64,000 nucleotides of DNA, from positions 171,293 to 235,292 of the forward strand of contig CAXAMN010003803.1 of NCBI GenBank assembly GCA_963970005.1. Direction: 5' to 3'. Origin of the DNA: Durusdinium trenchii. Lineage: Eukaryota; Sar; Dinophyceae; Suessiales; Symbiodiniaceae. The notes beneath the pieces are model-generated. The model had not been told where the DNA came from. It was given only the letters and a program-made list of their open reading frames with translations, and made no database searches. Shown here piece after piece: positions 54,301 to 63,394 of the stretch. A program made the translations under genes and the position numbers. How positions within the stretch are numbered: position 1 is the stretch's first letter; each line of letters starts with the position of its first letter.

Positions 54301-54464
54301 AGGCCTACCACGAGAACGTTCAACCTGCCGTGGTGCCTATGCACCGGAAAAAGCAGCTGGACTCGCCCCTCACTCCGGGCGAACACAGGCAGCTGAGGGC
54401 ATTAGTTGGAAGCATGCAATGGCTTGTGAGAACCACCAACTGTCAGAACGCTCTTGAAGGCTAA
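48345..54464 (+). CDS. Copia-B pol polyprotein
   Basis: 2039 codons from the first ATG (the frame opens earlier). Residues 10-26: zinc knuckle CWDCGQQGHWSGDNGC. About 106-200: protease-like; the catalytic position reads LASACNRT where an LxDTAC-type Asp is expected, while LLGRDWLDAVG is kept. About 320-710 is Ser/Arg-rich and not protein-like; another frame is better there (see 49369-50364). About 822-990: methyltransferase-like (LAFPCGPWSPL, FILENPKTS). About 1068-1300: integrase with HHCC finger, and D (HIDIFE), D (VADQGREF) and E (CERGG) with exact DD35E spacing. About 1760-2035: RT with ADVKSAFL, GLADSPRRWY and HVDDLLLAG. It ends near MQWLVRTTNCQNALEG, after which the reading moves frame and some residues are missing before RNase H. 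Confidence 0.85.
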   Translation: MNGKKAKSSCWDCGQQGHWSGDNGCPNPGAGLFKPKPSGNKPTKHVRVAEALTTEYSADEPAADEGHEVMTMSRILYPSSLEEALTKSHETCASQVQRLSLDKKLMGALASACNRTCCGTVWLKHYLNALLAAPQAIQSLVQQRPEQEVFKFGDGGTQRSTVRYRLPMVVGDDLVLTWVSIIPVGSLGLLLGRDWLDAVGCVLSFSKKVMRADHLSGKHIPLRQLTAGHFALHLIPPEWPSPGAQRWRRVGLDGVVALQISHSDWVHRKLLAVQSSQTVSARGHEHLLLEHSMFAADVKLFGLPVSCGDGICLAQMDKVHPARSSSTSPSSSPGRSLAPGKHGHAGRQDRQPLASSHRQMPGKSAMARARHCLVALAAAVAAISSLSIPLNCQHKAMAVASSADGRIQVALPKAFRTRSGSPSLHNWQFEGNNVVERPLGMGDSFHRGSDAPRDDGCKKLKGNCQQDPSGSNLGSEGGRPQGQRRGQTIRGRSSSDRTSRRTSIAEERSLEVGCAAQRRIGRKGHDRTVEDRHSPSPPSSHEQSAKAARSRKHHQWSKLSHGASQTFDSQIRGPHFNPSARSDNSVSGTFRNSDLRSSNARHPRTSRTTRSEVPGNAVPSDAAHDVYATRSFGTSSDEWTALRGRDVAQHGRRGCPHGEQRFSRVRLDESRNLRSSELHDRRRNEEDQRGTEEVPEGRRDRAAEGPILWDGQGPMNNPWTIHQELKKGQAKMIQEAWEKHCRDRKAVSKSPKEVQESMKKDWDQTFSNCLNENFMMKVEIGPQKGKAVRPRAGAVAQAQPPVPSPPRKKKKKEPDKESRPLLGEVYTATEQVARQARLRGHRVTESTSLETGWNFLQAEDRKACIKRVIEEKPFCLVLAFPCGPWSPLTRLKPSSTLEDRRKEGKVLIEFAIALASIQLKHGGHFILENPKTSLAWALPELSQFLESAQAEYVDFDQCAFLLRSLQGFLHKKLTRVATSSTCVAEELRGMTCARDRYPVALARAFVRGLERQFHAEYGQCREVNAVDGMEEDDPGDTMPVFDSESDVSSVGEDDEPAARISSSVRLAVKRLHENTGHRSNRRLARALVLSGAPKEVVHAAKQLRCSLCDEKKRPKPRRHSSLPSPKDVSDQVHIDIFECSDAAEQRFYAVHAIDWTSRFQMAEALSTKDSDSVTKWFQERWMSIFGPPRVLVADQGREFISWAFQEMCDRRSILLHHIPVQAPRCNGVCERGGGILKGLIECCVKSRSVMGLEDFQVAVQECVMAYNADVNELGVSPAQAAIGRQPRMIGDVLGSFSQRLAEHGLIDGKPNIARQIALRETARVAMTRLHFSKGIRRAELNRSRTSTMSQPLSPGDIVYFWRESKYNSRTSPSKKRLSLRRWHGPALLVALEGQNAGYVSFKGQLTKCAREHLRAASSMEQISADVWHDAIQDCVEAALHDMHRIGTEHPPPTSVDTPATPRAPVTPATLPTVPEQRQLDAHEELPPVRPSEIVQALDPGMSELPSSGSLSRRASLVAAASREHSRQISSAAPGTPVPELITQASQTPQLSERLEASIEDLRNLEDRKRSAEMDAEELRSASGAIEARSHSTLVTYAVVRNVLKPKKALMSQYAKSEPLDIIPEANPMLLEEKKFEEALKNSTEHPLKVIQKQVEVDRLNAERAEVQDHGSWSGRWPLPSRTSWMAHEACCVTWPTSANEVNAAKTARREIKWKEIPEEQKNDFREAAKVGWKVQTDNGAFEILSDEESKRVWAKLRESGQLKKVLVPRFVFTDKNDGARSDSNPLPLLANARVVVPGYQDETAYNVRKDAPTSSRSSQHILFITAASKAWTIWSADVKSAFLKGELFEEGERELYITNIRRSCADEPLLPFSADGWAKVRKGVFGLADSPRRWYIRLNKSLIRLGWKRSTMDAAQWVLYGPNDRTEGMIVSHVDDLLLAGSSTAYASLKALGEELGFGSLEQGSFAYCGKNITQNPDYSIEVNMKAYHENVQPAVVPMHRKKQLDSPLTPGEHRQLRALVGSMQWLVRTTNCQNALEG
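49369..50364 (+). CDS. Copia-B nested +1-frame ORF between protease and methyltransferase-like parts
   Basis: 331 codons nested in the pol ORF in another frame. This frame has balanced composition: a basic/aromatic start (VLWHAQGIALWLLRRPWLRF), helical Ala/Glu/Lys-rich middle (REAISEAREAAHKAKEE), a Pro/Thr/Ser linker and a Gln/Met-rich coil (MQDIQELLAQQDQKYQAM). The same frame goes on past TAA 50362 with MTEDEMRKINEEQKKFLKEE. The simplest view is that it is the native pol reading and that two frameshifts plus stops (49354, 50362) put it out of frame here. Function unknown. Confidence 0.55.
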   Translation: MDTQGGKTVNRWRRLIARCQARVLWHAQGIALWLLRRPWLRFLPFPYPSIANTRQWLLQAQQMVASKSLSQKHFERGVAAQAYTTGNLKETMWLRDRLGWETAFIEDPMLLGMMAARSSKGIASKIRREAISEAREAAHKAKEEGKQFEAVRALIGPRGGLPSLKSDLLKLAALLNVELGEKATIEQLKTGIRPVLQAVMNKVPKQPAPESITSGASSHTEPPKHSTAKSVGPISTPVPAPTTPSVAPSGTVTSGVRMQDIQELLAQQDQKYQAMLSQVMQRMMSMQQGHLAQVRMSGLRSEGAMWHNMAEGDAPMESNDSAEFGWTSQEI

Positions 54465-55137
54465 TTCCTTGGTGCGCCTTTTCAAGCAAGATGCCAACTT
54501 CACCTTGAGATTCAAAGGCTTGGATTTGAATGGCGCAGGCATCATAGTCGTGACAGACGCAAGCTTAGGTAATGTCACCAGAGCCGGTTGTGAAGAAGGC
54601 ACAGTGTTTACCAAAGTGTTTAGCCAATCAGCTTACCTGATCTTGGTCGCGGACAGAGACCTCATGGCTGGACGCGAAGGTCGATTCGCAGTGCTGGACT
54701 CGAGGAGTCACCGTTTGACTCGAGTCTGTCGATCCACTTACGGCGCAGAGCTTTTGGGCAGTGAAGAAGCCCTGGATGCTGCAATTTACAGCAGAGGACT
54801 TCTAGCCGAGTCTTTGGGCTTCGACGTGCTCCGGGACGACAGTGCCTACTGCAAAGCCATCCCGTTGCGTCTTGTGACGGATGCAAAGGATGTGTTCGAC
54901 AAGTCTTCAAGCGACACGCCAACCTATGGATCACAGCGATCCTTGGTGTTCACAGTTGCATGGATCAGAGAAATCCTCCGCAAACCTTGCACAAGAATCC
55001 ACTGGACGTCAACCGAAAATATGGTGATAGATTGCATGTGGAACGAAGCCAATGAGCACGGCTCATCTCAAGGAAGTGCTTGGGAAGTGTCAATGGAGTG
55101 TGACATACAACCCGACCTGCGTGAAACAGCCAGTTAA
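54465..55137 (+). CDS. Copia-B RNase H
   Basis: The ORF from 54454 begins SLVRLFKQDANF. RNase H residues: VVTDASLGN (Asp), STYGAELLGSEEALD (Glu), LVTDAKDVFD (Asp) and WTSTENMVID (C-terminal Asp). It is separated from RT by a frame change and a small deletion at about 54445-54465. Confidence 0.8.
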
Positions 55138-55522
55138 GAAGAAGAAAGATGGGTCGTTGACCAAGTTGGCACCTCCAGGACAAGTCCTGAATGCGGAATC
55201 TCCGATCCTGAGTCACCTACTCAGGCTTGCTGAAAAGCCCGGATGGCATCAGACCGATGCCTGTGGAATCCATGTTTGCCGAAATGCCCGATCATTTCGC
55301 GTGGGCCTCTCCAAGAATTGATGAATCTAAGTTCCCTGTTCGTACCACTTACGGAAGGTTCGACACCCCCGACCAATCCGAATGGCGGATCTTGGAAGAG
55401 CGCACGTGGCATGGCAAATCAAGTCTCATCGGAGACGAAGCCGCGGTGTTGATCACGTTCTTTGAACCAGCGCCCAAACAACCCCAAAATCCAAAGAAAG
55501 AGGAGTCGACTGAGAAAGCTTG
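55052..55522 (+). CDS. Copia-B C-terminal tail
   Basis: After RNase H the protein-like reading moves to HLKEVLGKCQWSVTYNPTCV (about 55065-55130) and later to the frame of 55227-55522 (MPDHFAWASPRIDESKFPVR). No domain is recognised. It stops at the edge of the purine tract and 3' LTR. Confidence 0.45.
55493..55505 (+). promoter_or_regulatory. Polypurine tract of Copia-B
   Basis: AAAGAAAGAGGAG lies five bases before the 3' LTR. Confidence 0.6.
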
Positions 55523-55645
55523 ATGTCTTTTGGGTTGCTGGTCAGGCATGATCTCTCCGCCGCCATTTTCTGTGTTTCAAGGCCTAAGCCATACTTTTCG
55601 CTACGCCGAGAGGCAAAACGAGTTGCCCGTCAGACTGCGTCTACA
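55511..55645 (+). repeat. 3' LTR of Copia-B
   Basis: Direct repeat of 47142-47276; TTTTA follows at 55646-55650. From 55646 to 56348 no gene was recognised. Confidence 0.92.
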
Positions 55646-56348
55646 TTTTATTTTTGCACACGATAGGCGGCGCATTGTTGCCACAACATTTATGAGCGCA
55701 TCAGTGTTGAGATTGGTTTGTCAAGCGGTGTTTGAAAGTACCATGACTAACAGAACATCCACAAAGCAACTTAGAAAGTAGACTGTTGGAGGTTGGTTTC
55801 AACAGATGGGCTTAAGCTAAACATTTGGCCGGCCTGTCGCATGGTCAATTTTCCATAATTTCAGTTCCTCGCACTCCAAGGCCCTGGGGTCCACGACCCC
55901 CATGGGCTCCGTGTTGATCTTAGAGTCGAAGGTAACCAACAACAGACTGAATTGATTCGACTCGACGTTCTTTGAACTTTATCGATCTTCTTTGTATCAT
56001 TCAGTTGAGGCCTGTTTGTCACTCAGGCCTCCTGGAATAGGTGGCTGGGGAATGCCACCCATTGGTGGTCCTTGGCGCTCCTTGACTACACATACTAAAT
56101 TAGACAATCGTCTTGAACTACACAATCATGTTTCGAGACTCGTTCGAGACTCGTGACTGTCATCAAGCAAGACTTTCCTTGTGTCCTTGTTTCGAGGTCC
56201 TCCAAGGGTATGCCTGGCAAATAGCTTGACCTTGGACAAACTTGACACTTCTTGTATTTTTCATTACATTGACACTCTAATGAGCAAAATTCCTTTGCAT
56301 GACATGCCGATATATGTTATATATATATAAGTTGAGGGTGGTGGTGGG

Positions 56349-56369
56349 TCTGTGCCATTTTGGCTCAAG
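56349..56369 (+). repeat. DinoSL relict
   Basis: TCTGTGCCATTTTGGCTCAAG matches the spliced leader at 20 of 22 positions (one base missing, one changed); the last 16 bases are perfect. The leader is normally added to mRNA by trans-splicing, so its presence in DNA marks a reverse-transcribed message. Confidence 0.9.
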
Positions 56370-57480
56370 GCACACCAACCACCACTGGTGGAAAAGACGT
56401 TTCTTGTGCTTTGGGTTCGGCGTCGCGTGTGGCATGGCTTTGTTTGGCCCTGGCCGAGCTTGGTTGCGTTCCACGGGATAGCACTTTCAGGTGGATGATG
56501 CTGTGTGGGCCACCGGCCACCGTGAAGGGAAAGGGGAAAGGCAAATCTGGCAAGTCGATTGGGCGTCGGACTCAAGGCTTTTGGAAATCTTCCGCCCAGC
56601 TCAGAGTGTGGGGAGGATGAAGACGCAGAGCTGGAGGAGTGCAAAGACATCAAGAACTACACCTCAGTGTTGGGTCGCAGAAGCAGAGGAGGAGATATCC
56701 AGGTGCGCAGAGAAAGGCTTCGTGCGGAGGACTGCTTGGTGACGCGCCCAAAGAGAGTGGCGGAGGCACAGAGGGGCTGGAGGACCCAGAACGGCGTATG
56801 GAGTTCTGCCTCATCGGCCTCGCGGATGCCTTGCGCCGCTTCGCAGTCAAAGGCACAGAACTACGGCGCTATTATTTGTCCCGGGCATTAAGACGGGCGA
56901 GGTCTTGGTGTGGGCCGCTGGCTGGCAGCAACCCAGCCAGGTTGATGCCATCCCAGGAGGGCGGGCCGTTGATGGCACTTCGCCAGATACCTGGTAAAAG
57001 TAGGGCTGACAAAGTACAAGGTCAAGAGGTTGAGCCATGGGCTCTGATCTGAGAAGCCTTTGCAGCAAGGGATGGAATGCCCCGTGCTGAACAACGGCAA
57101 AGTCACCCTCTCGAGCTGACTGCGGAAAATAGGTCAGGGTTGGAGGGTGGGCTTGGAACTTCAAAAAGCGACTTGTTCTTTGATACTTGCTGCTCAACAG
57201 CCTCAACAGCTAGGCAGCTTTCTTGCCAGGACGGCGACCACTGGAGAAACACTGAGCCTTGGGGAGTTCAAACCTCAGACGAATTGATCGTGTCCTGCCT
57301 AGTCCGACTGCAAGGAACCCTGCCTTTGCAGACTGGTGATTGGAAAACGGGTGCCCAAGAACACCCAAGCTACACACACCGACCCGAGCGGACAATTCAA
57401 CGTCAAAGTTGCAATGCCTCCTGAAATTCAAAGCCATGGTTTCTCGGGGGGGGTAGACCGAGTTGTTCTGGATAGGGCCA
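56370..57480 (+). pseudogene. Decayed retrocopy following the DinoSL relict
   Basis: Protein-like pieces in several frames follow the leader: 56360-56620 (MAQGTPTTTGGKDVSCALGS), 56600-56780 (ELEECKDIKNYTSVLG and GGDIQVRRERLRAEDCLVTR), 56780-56900 (DPERRMEFCLIGLADALRRF) and 57370-57540 (THTDPSGQFNVKVAMPPEIQ). Frame jumps between them indicate a pseudogene. The family is not recognised and the 3' end is not clear. Confidence 0.5.
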
Positions 57481-58440
57481 CCTTCAAGAGCTTCAGATGC
57501 ATTGAGTGTCTACCTGAAGCACTTCAATCGCTTGATGCCTTTTGTCTCCAAAAAGTTGGAATTTATTTCCCCAAACAATTCTCTCTCAGGGAAATCAGCG
57601 GGCGGGCCACGATAGCCGTGGCCGCGCCACCTTGTCCGGGCGTTGTTCGGGTGTGTGTGTGTGTGTATGTCAACATCGCGCCAGAATGTGTGTGCAAGAT
57701 GGGACAACCAAAGGGCGGCAACGAACAGTTGAGCAACCGAATGTGATATGCGAGTGGACTCTCTTTGATTCATTTATATTCATTTATATAGTATAGGCTT
57801 CTTTCCAGGGAATCTCATAATTATGTACTTTCGCCTCCTCCCCCCGTCGTGGCGGATCTTTGCGGTATTTGTTGCGCGCTGGTACTTTGAAAGAACTCAA
57901 AGGCTAGGCAAAGACCTGTTGATCAACCCTTGCTTTAATGTTTATACGTGCTGCCTGGCTACGTGGTATTGGTTGTTGTTGTAATTCTTGTGACCGTGTT
58001 GCTTGACTACATGTGGGGGATCAGTTGCTTGGGAGTTTCCTTCCTAAAGTCCTAAAGCTTCAGAACATGGACAACAGATGGGCAAGTCGCCAGCATCCCA
58101 CACAGCTCATCTCATGGACTTTGTTGGTTTCATTTTAGTAGAATATGCTGCAGACCGAGTGGCTTGACACATATATACTATGCAGACAAAACTGCGCAAA
58201 TAGCTTGAAAAGACTATTGCATGCTACAATGACCCAGGCACACAAGCGACTGTGGGCCTAGCAGAAGCGCCCAAATCGAGTTTGCTGCAAGTGTTATTAC
58301 GTTTTTTTTTGCAGCCTTTTGGAATGAGCTGTCTATCGCAATAATGTGACAGCCATGGAAACAGATTGTAAATATTTACATAAGTGTTCTTAAGCAAAGG
58401 CGAGTGTGGGCCCGGTGCTGCCATAATGTTGACTCTTGAT
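57481..58440. other. No gene seen
   Basis: Contains a short GT run (57650-57668) and poly-C tracts near 58445. No supported coding segment. Confidence 0.35.
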
Positions 58441-58479
58441 TAATCAACTCCCCCCCCCGCCCCCCCCTCAACAACCAGG

Positions 58480-58880
58480 GCCTCCAATATAATCTACTAG
58501 AAAACTAATCAAAGGACCAAAATGAAAAGAATCCTTATTAAAATCTTCTTGGCCTTCTCTGGCAATATTAAATTAAAAGGGAATCAATGAAATCTCAAAT
58601 TTGGAATACTAAAGTAAAAGGAAATCAATAAAGTTGAAATGGAATTCTCAATATTTTAATGGAAATCTAAATCCAAAGACCTCCAAAAGCATCACATCTC
58701 AATGGAAATCTCCAAAAGACATCTGAAATATTAATTACAATAAAAGGGAATGAATCAATGCAAATAGAACTAACTTTTTAAATTTCAATGGAAATCTAAA
58801 TCCAAAGACCTGCAATTTCAATGGTAATTAAAGCAAATCAAAAGGCAAAGAACAGGAATAACGATTTAAAGCCTCAAATC
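58480..58880. repeat. AT-rich repeats, TTTCAATGGAAATCTAAATCC-type
   Basis: Recurring AATGGAAATCTAAATCCAAA and related segments (about 58658 and 58787) in an A/T-rich tract without coding potential. Confidence 0.5.
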
Positions 58881-59345
58881 TCTAGACATTATTCTAGGGG
58901 CCCCCTCTAAATAATGTCAGAAAGCTGCTTGCTGGACTACCCCCTTTGCTTGAATGTTTTTTTGTTTTTCAATACTTTCAAATAAGGAATGTTATAAAGA
59001 AAGTGCGCACCGACTTTTGGAAACTTTTGGAAAGCTTCAACACTAAAGAGCTTAGGAAACGTAAATAAGGAATAGGGTGACTAAAGCAAATCAAAAGGCA
59101 AAGAAAAGCAATAAAGATTTAAAGCCTCAAATCTCTAGACATTATTCTAGGGGCCCCCCTTAAATTATGTCAGAAAGCTGCTTGCTGGACTACCCCCTTT
59201 GCTTGAATGTTTTTTTGTTTTTCAATATGTTTGAATAAGGGATTTTATAAAGAAAGTGCGCGCTGACTTTTGGAAACTTTTGGAAAGCTTCAATACTAAA
59301 GAGCTGAGGGTGAGTAAAGCAAATCAAAAGGGAACAAGTAAACTA
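58826..59345. repeat. 256-bp tandem duplication
   Basis: A unit beginning near AAAGCAAATCAAAAGGCAAAG (58826) and containing TCTCTAGACATTATTCTAGG and GCTGCTTGCTGGACTACCCC recurs at about 59082, with a third partial start at about 59317. Confidence 0.8.
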
Positions 59346-59636
59346 TAACAAAAAAAATATTCCACTACAACTATCCCTGCCAAAAGAAAAAGACATTATT
59401 CTGGGGGCCTTTATTAATCTGTGCAGGGAAAAACAAGACATTATTTAAAGGCTTACGCCTAACAGCCGGGCGCCGGCGCACTAGGGTCTGTGTAGGGCTG
59501 GGTCGGGTGCACGTGCAGCTACCGGGGGCGTACAGGGCCCTGGGTGGGGGCAAGGTGGGAAACTGCTCGGTGTTGGAGACGGGGGCCGGGGTCTGGGCAC
59601 AAGTTAAGCTATCTGGTGCGCATCTTCGCCCTAGGT

Positions 59637-59850
59637 TGAGCCCATGCGGTCTATGTTGGGCACATCTTGGGCCCATGTTGAGCCTATGTTGAGCCTATGT
59701 TGGCCTACGTTAGGCCTATGTTGGCCGAGGTTGGGCCTATGTTGGGCCTATGTTGGCCCTATGTTGAGCCATCTTGGAGGCTATGTTGGGCATATGTTGG
59801 GGATATGTTGGCTATCTTGGGCCTATGTTGAGGATATGTTGGGAGATGTA
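59637..59850 (+). repeat. CTATGTTGGGC satellite array 1
   Basis: Tandem imperfect copies of an 11-12-bp unit CTATGTTGGGC / CTATGTTGGCC, with internal higher-order order (GAGCCATCTTGGAGGCTATG once per array). Confidence 0.9.
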
Positions 59851-59984
59851 AGTCGTCTGGAGGGCCTCTACCCACAAAATGTCGATTAAGCCTGTCCGCC
59901 CGGCGCGCATTACCGACACCACCCTTGAAAAGCACAGCATTTTTGCATTTCTCCCTTTTCCCCGCGTCGTACTTCGATATGCGC

Positions 59985-60190
59985 AATAAACCCTGTAAAA
60001 CACAGTGTTTTTTATACCTCACACACACGATACACTGTAAATTACAGGGGCTTCAGTGAACCGGTCGTCCCCCCGTTTTGGGACCGAGGGTCGGCGGCAG
60101 CCGGCGCGACCGTCTATAACCTTCGGTTACCACCGAAGGCCTCCGGCAAGGACACGGGCTTCGTGGCCGGCGCCCGGATTTCAAGGCTTA
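59985..60190 (+). repeat. GC-rich hairpin block, copy 1
   Basis: Runs from AACCCTGTAAAACACAGTGT through CCCCCGTTTTGGGACCGAGG to GGCTTCGTGGCCGGCGCCCG. Contains the perfect hairpin CCTTCGGT-TACC-ACCGAAGG (about 60119-60138). Recurs at 61185-61390. Confidence 0.85.
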
Positions 60191-60224
60191 CGCCTAACAG
60201 CCGGGCGCCGGCCCACTTGGGTGT

Positions 60225-60570
60225 GTGGGGCGTATGTCACGCCTATGTTGGCCTTGGTGGGGCCTATATTGAGCAAAGTTAAGCTATCTGGTGCGCATCT
60301 TGGCCCTAGGTTGGGCCAAGTGGGGCCCATGTGGTGTATGTTGAGCACATCGTGGGCCCATGTTGAGCCTATGTTGGGCCTATGTTGGCCTATGTTAGGC
60401 CTATGTTGGCCTATGTTGGCCTGGGTTGGGCCATGTTGGGCCTATGTTGGCGTCTGTTGGCCCCAAGTTGGCCTATGTTGGCCCTATGTTGAGCCATCTT
60501 GGAGGCTATGTTGGCCATATGTTGGGAATATGTTGGCTATCTAGGGCCTCTGTTGGCGATATGTTAGGAA
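60225..60570 (+). repeat. CTATGTTGGGC satellite array 2
   Basis: Same unit as array 1. It ends GGGCCTCTGTTGGCGATATG, directly followed by the TTGAAAAAATCTTCCGATAC block at about 60577. Confidence 0.9.
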
Positions 60571-60754
60571 TTATGTTGAAAAAATCTTCCGATACAACTT
60601 TTGACGATTTGTTCCTTCCCGCAAACCAAAAACACTGAAAAAACCGACGTGTTTTTTTTTTACGTCGCCAAGCTGAAATTCTCGGCTGCCGAGGGGCCCG
60701 AAACCCTGTAAAGGGATATGTTGGCCACAAAGAGCACATCTGGGGCCCATATTG

Positions 60755-61055
60755 ATCCTACGGTTGAGCACGTTAACCCTATGTTGGCCTCAGTTGGGCC
60801 TATGTTGGGCCTATGTTGGCGTCTGTTGGCCCCTAGTTGGCCTATGTTGGCCCTATGTTGAGCCATCTTGGAGGCTATGTTGGGCATATGTTGGGGATGT
60901 GTTGGCTATCTTGGGCCTATGTTGGGCCTATGTTGGCGTCTGTTGGCCCCAAGTTGGCCTATGTTGGCCCTATGTTGAGCCATCTTGGAGGCTATGTGGG
61001 GCATATGTTGGGGATCTGTTGGCTATCTTGGGCCTATGTTGGGGATATGTTAGGC
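60755..61055 (+). repeat. CTATGTTGGGC satellite array 3
   Basis: Same unit, containing two internal copies of a segment of about 125 bp. The TTGAAAAAATCTTCCGATAC block follows again at about 61062. Confidence 0.9.
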
Positions 61056-61184
61056 GATTTATGTTGAAAAAATCTTCCGATACAACTTTTGGCGATTTTT
61101 TCCTTCCCGCAAAGCAAAAACCATGAAAAAACCTAGGTTTTTTGACATCGCCCAGATGAAATTCTCGGCCGCCGAGGGCCCCCA

Positions 61185-61390
61185 AACCCTGTAAAACACA
61201 GTGTTTTTATACCTCACACACACGAAACCCTGTAAATTACGTTGATATCAGTGACTCGGTGGTCCCCCCGTTTTGGTGACGAGGGTCGGCGGTGGGTCGG
61301 CGGCAGGGGGCGCGCCCGTCTATAACCTTCGGTTACCACCGAAGGCCCTCCGGGCAGGGCACGGGCTTCGTGGCCGGCGCCCGGATTTAC
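61185..61390 (+). repeat. GC-rich hairpin block, copy 2
   Basis: Second copy of the block at 59985-60190, with the same hairpin at about 61326-61345. The two copies bracket satellite arrays 2 and 3, so a unit of about 1.2 kb was duplicated. Confidence 0.85.
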
Positions 61391-61469
61391 CAGGCTACCG
61401 CCTGCAGCCGCCGACCCCAAAAAAAAATGTAGTGGCAGGGTTGGGTCCCGGGATGGTCGCGGGCGGGGT

Positions 61470-61760
61470 CCTGCCAAAATCTAGACAAAGCCAAGAGCAT
61501 TCCTACGAAAATGCTGGAAAAGCCGTATAGGCATGAGTACAACAATGGAAAAAAATAGGCTAGCAAAAGGTTACCAATTTTTTGGGGAAATCTGGGAACC
61601 AAAAAACAAGAGGAAGCGCTAGAAAATTCTTGGAAAAGCATCCAGCCGAAAACATAACAAAATCTAGACAAAGCCTAGAGCATTCCTAGGAAAATGCTAG
61701 AAAAGCCCTTGAAAATCCCATAAATCCAACAGAAAACGTGACAAAATCTACGAAAAAGCA
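61470..61760. repeat. 182-bp spaced repeat
   Basis: AAAATCTAGACAAAGCC followed by GAGCATTCCTA and AAAATGCT recurs at about 61478, 61660 and partly 61743. Confidence 0.65.
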
Positions 61761-61909
61761 AGGGCATTGGCCGGGACCATGCCGCGACCAGCCCGGGATT
61801 CGAGCCCAGGACCATTTTGGACCGTGCTTATTTTCCCGCGCGGGTGGAGAGGGTGCCCCAAGATGTAAATCAATTGGGATGGCAGAATGTTGGACAATCC
61901 AGGTCACCA

Positions 61910-62140
61910 TCAGGTCGCTTTCCCGTCAGTTCCGTAGCTATCAGGTCGCTCTTAGGTCGCTTTTAGGTCGCTTTTAGGTCGGGATTTCGTCACTGCAACA
62001 AGGGTCCGGAGGGGTAGGGGAGGTGAGGTCTAGGTCTAAGGCTAAGGACTAGGTCTAAGTCTAAGGATAAGGCTAAGGCTTAAGTCTAAGGCTAAGGCTA
62101 AGGCTTAAGGCTAAGGCTAAGGCTTAAGGCTAAGGCTAAC
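61910..62140. repeat. TTAGGTCGCTTT and GGCTAA arrays
   Basis: First a run of TTAGGTCGC(T)TT units (61910-61980), then about 110 bp of imperfect CTAAGG/GGCTAA/CTTAAGG hexamers (62029-62140). The hexamer is not the TTTAGGG telomere repeat. Confidence 0.8.
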
Positions 62141-62149
62141 ATCGACAGT

Positions 62150-63390
62150 CACGCCTCACCCCACGGTGTGGGGTCGGCGGATTCTAGGGGGCTTTATTAA
62201 TCACAGGTCAACATTAGATGAACCCAGGGGCTGCTGGCCTAGCCACAGGTTGGAGACCAACCTTCCACAACCTTCCACGGTCTAGGCTAGCGTAACTGAA
62301 ACCGATGCAGTTACAACTATTTGGCACCGTCCACAGCAGTTTCTTTTCTAGGCTGTCTATGGCGGCTTTCACAGCGCCAGAGCCAACAGTTGGGGTTACT
62401 GTGGTACTTTAAGCTGTATAGTTCGAAATTGTCCTTTCGACAACATTTTGTCGAAGAGTTGGTCATGAGCTGCACATTGAAAACACTACAGTAAGGGGAT
62501 CGGCAGATTAGCCGCCTCACCTGAAATACACACAAGCGTCACGTCAACAAACTGGTGTAAAGTGTAAAGCACATGCTATCAACTTAAGGAAGGTGCAACA
62601 CCAGAATGTATACGGTGCGCAATGCAATAGAACAAGAACCCATGGCAACATGCAAGCTTTGCACCGAAGTTATTGTTTGGTCTACTTCCAAGATCTTCCA
62701 AGCCCCTGCTCGGAGTTGAACTCAACCTAGCCTCCAAGTATCTCACTCGATGCCAAACGTCTGTAGCTTGAACCGGAACTCAACCTCGAACGCCCACTGG
62801 TGCTGGTCCCTACTGACTTCAAAAAATAAAGCACACCACCACCCACTGCGCCATGTGTGTGATGTGCTTAACAAGCGGGCATATACTCCTATGAGAAAAT
62901 TGATGAGGTGACTTTTTTAATTGCATGTATGAGATGTATGGAATTGGGCCATGTATGACCCAACCAAAAGGAGTTGATTGCGCCATGTATGGGCGCTTTC
63001 CCGCAAATGTGTGGCAGACATGGTGCAATCTACCTTAAGCCGCTTACCACTGGTTCTTGAACGCATTGCGCAATCCTTTTTCACCCCGTTTTAGATGATT
63101 GGGCTTCGCTTTTGCGTGGTTTTGAACACTGTATGCCAAGAGGTTGCTAAATCGTGGCTGAGTGCTCTAGTATTTGCCCTTGTCGGAGGCAGTGCCTGGT
63201 GCTCGTCTTGTCGAGTTTGGACCTTGACTGTGCAAACTGCTTTGAGTATCCAGACCTTTCGTTTTGCCAATCTTTGGCGTTTTCAGGCGTAGTAAAAAGG
63301 GACGGCAAGACTCGAGCCCGGGGAGAGAGGCAACGCAGGGATACAATGGGCATACATCGTGATATTATTGGCTGACAATTTTTGCCCTTT
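62150..63390. other. No gene supported
   Basis: No recognisable coding segment. A GGGGGCTTTATTAATC phrase near 62190 also occurs at about 59405, another sign of repeat sharing across the region. Confidence 0.35.
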
Positions 63391-63394
63391 CGAG

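Larger units (their letters stand above)
47142..55645 (+). mobile_element. Copia-B: Ty1/copia-type LTR retrotransposon
   Basis: An 8.5-kb element with 135-bp TG...CA LTRs (three differences, about 98% identical) and a perfect 5-bp TTTTA duplication. It encodes gag, zinc knuckle, protease-like domain, an unknown region, a methyltransferase-like module, integrase, RT and RNase H in copia order. A 2039-codon ORF covers most of pol. Differences in primer site, LTR, gag and methyltransferase-like module show that it is a different lineage from Copia-A. Confidence 0.93.

Noticed and set aside
59637-61060. CRISPR array
   Set aside because: The units are contiguous tandem 11-bp repeats without unique spacers, and the genome is eukaryotic.
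59637-61126. ORFs of 75-160 codons rich in LCWPMLG-type repeats
   Set aside because: They are translations of the CTATGTTGGGC satellite, not genes.
62029-62140. Telomere
   Set aside because: The hexamer differs from TTTAGGG, is imperfect, and unique sequence with a gene follows it.
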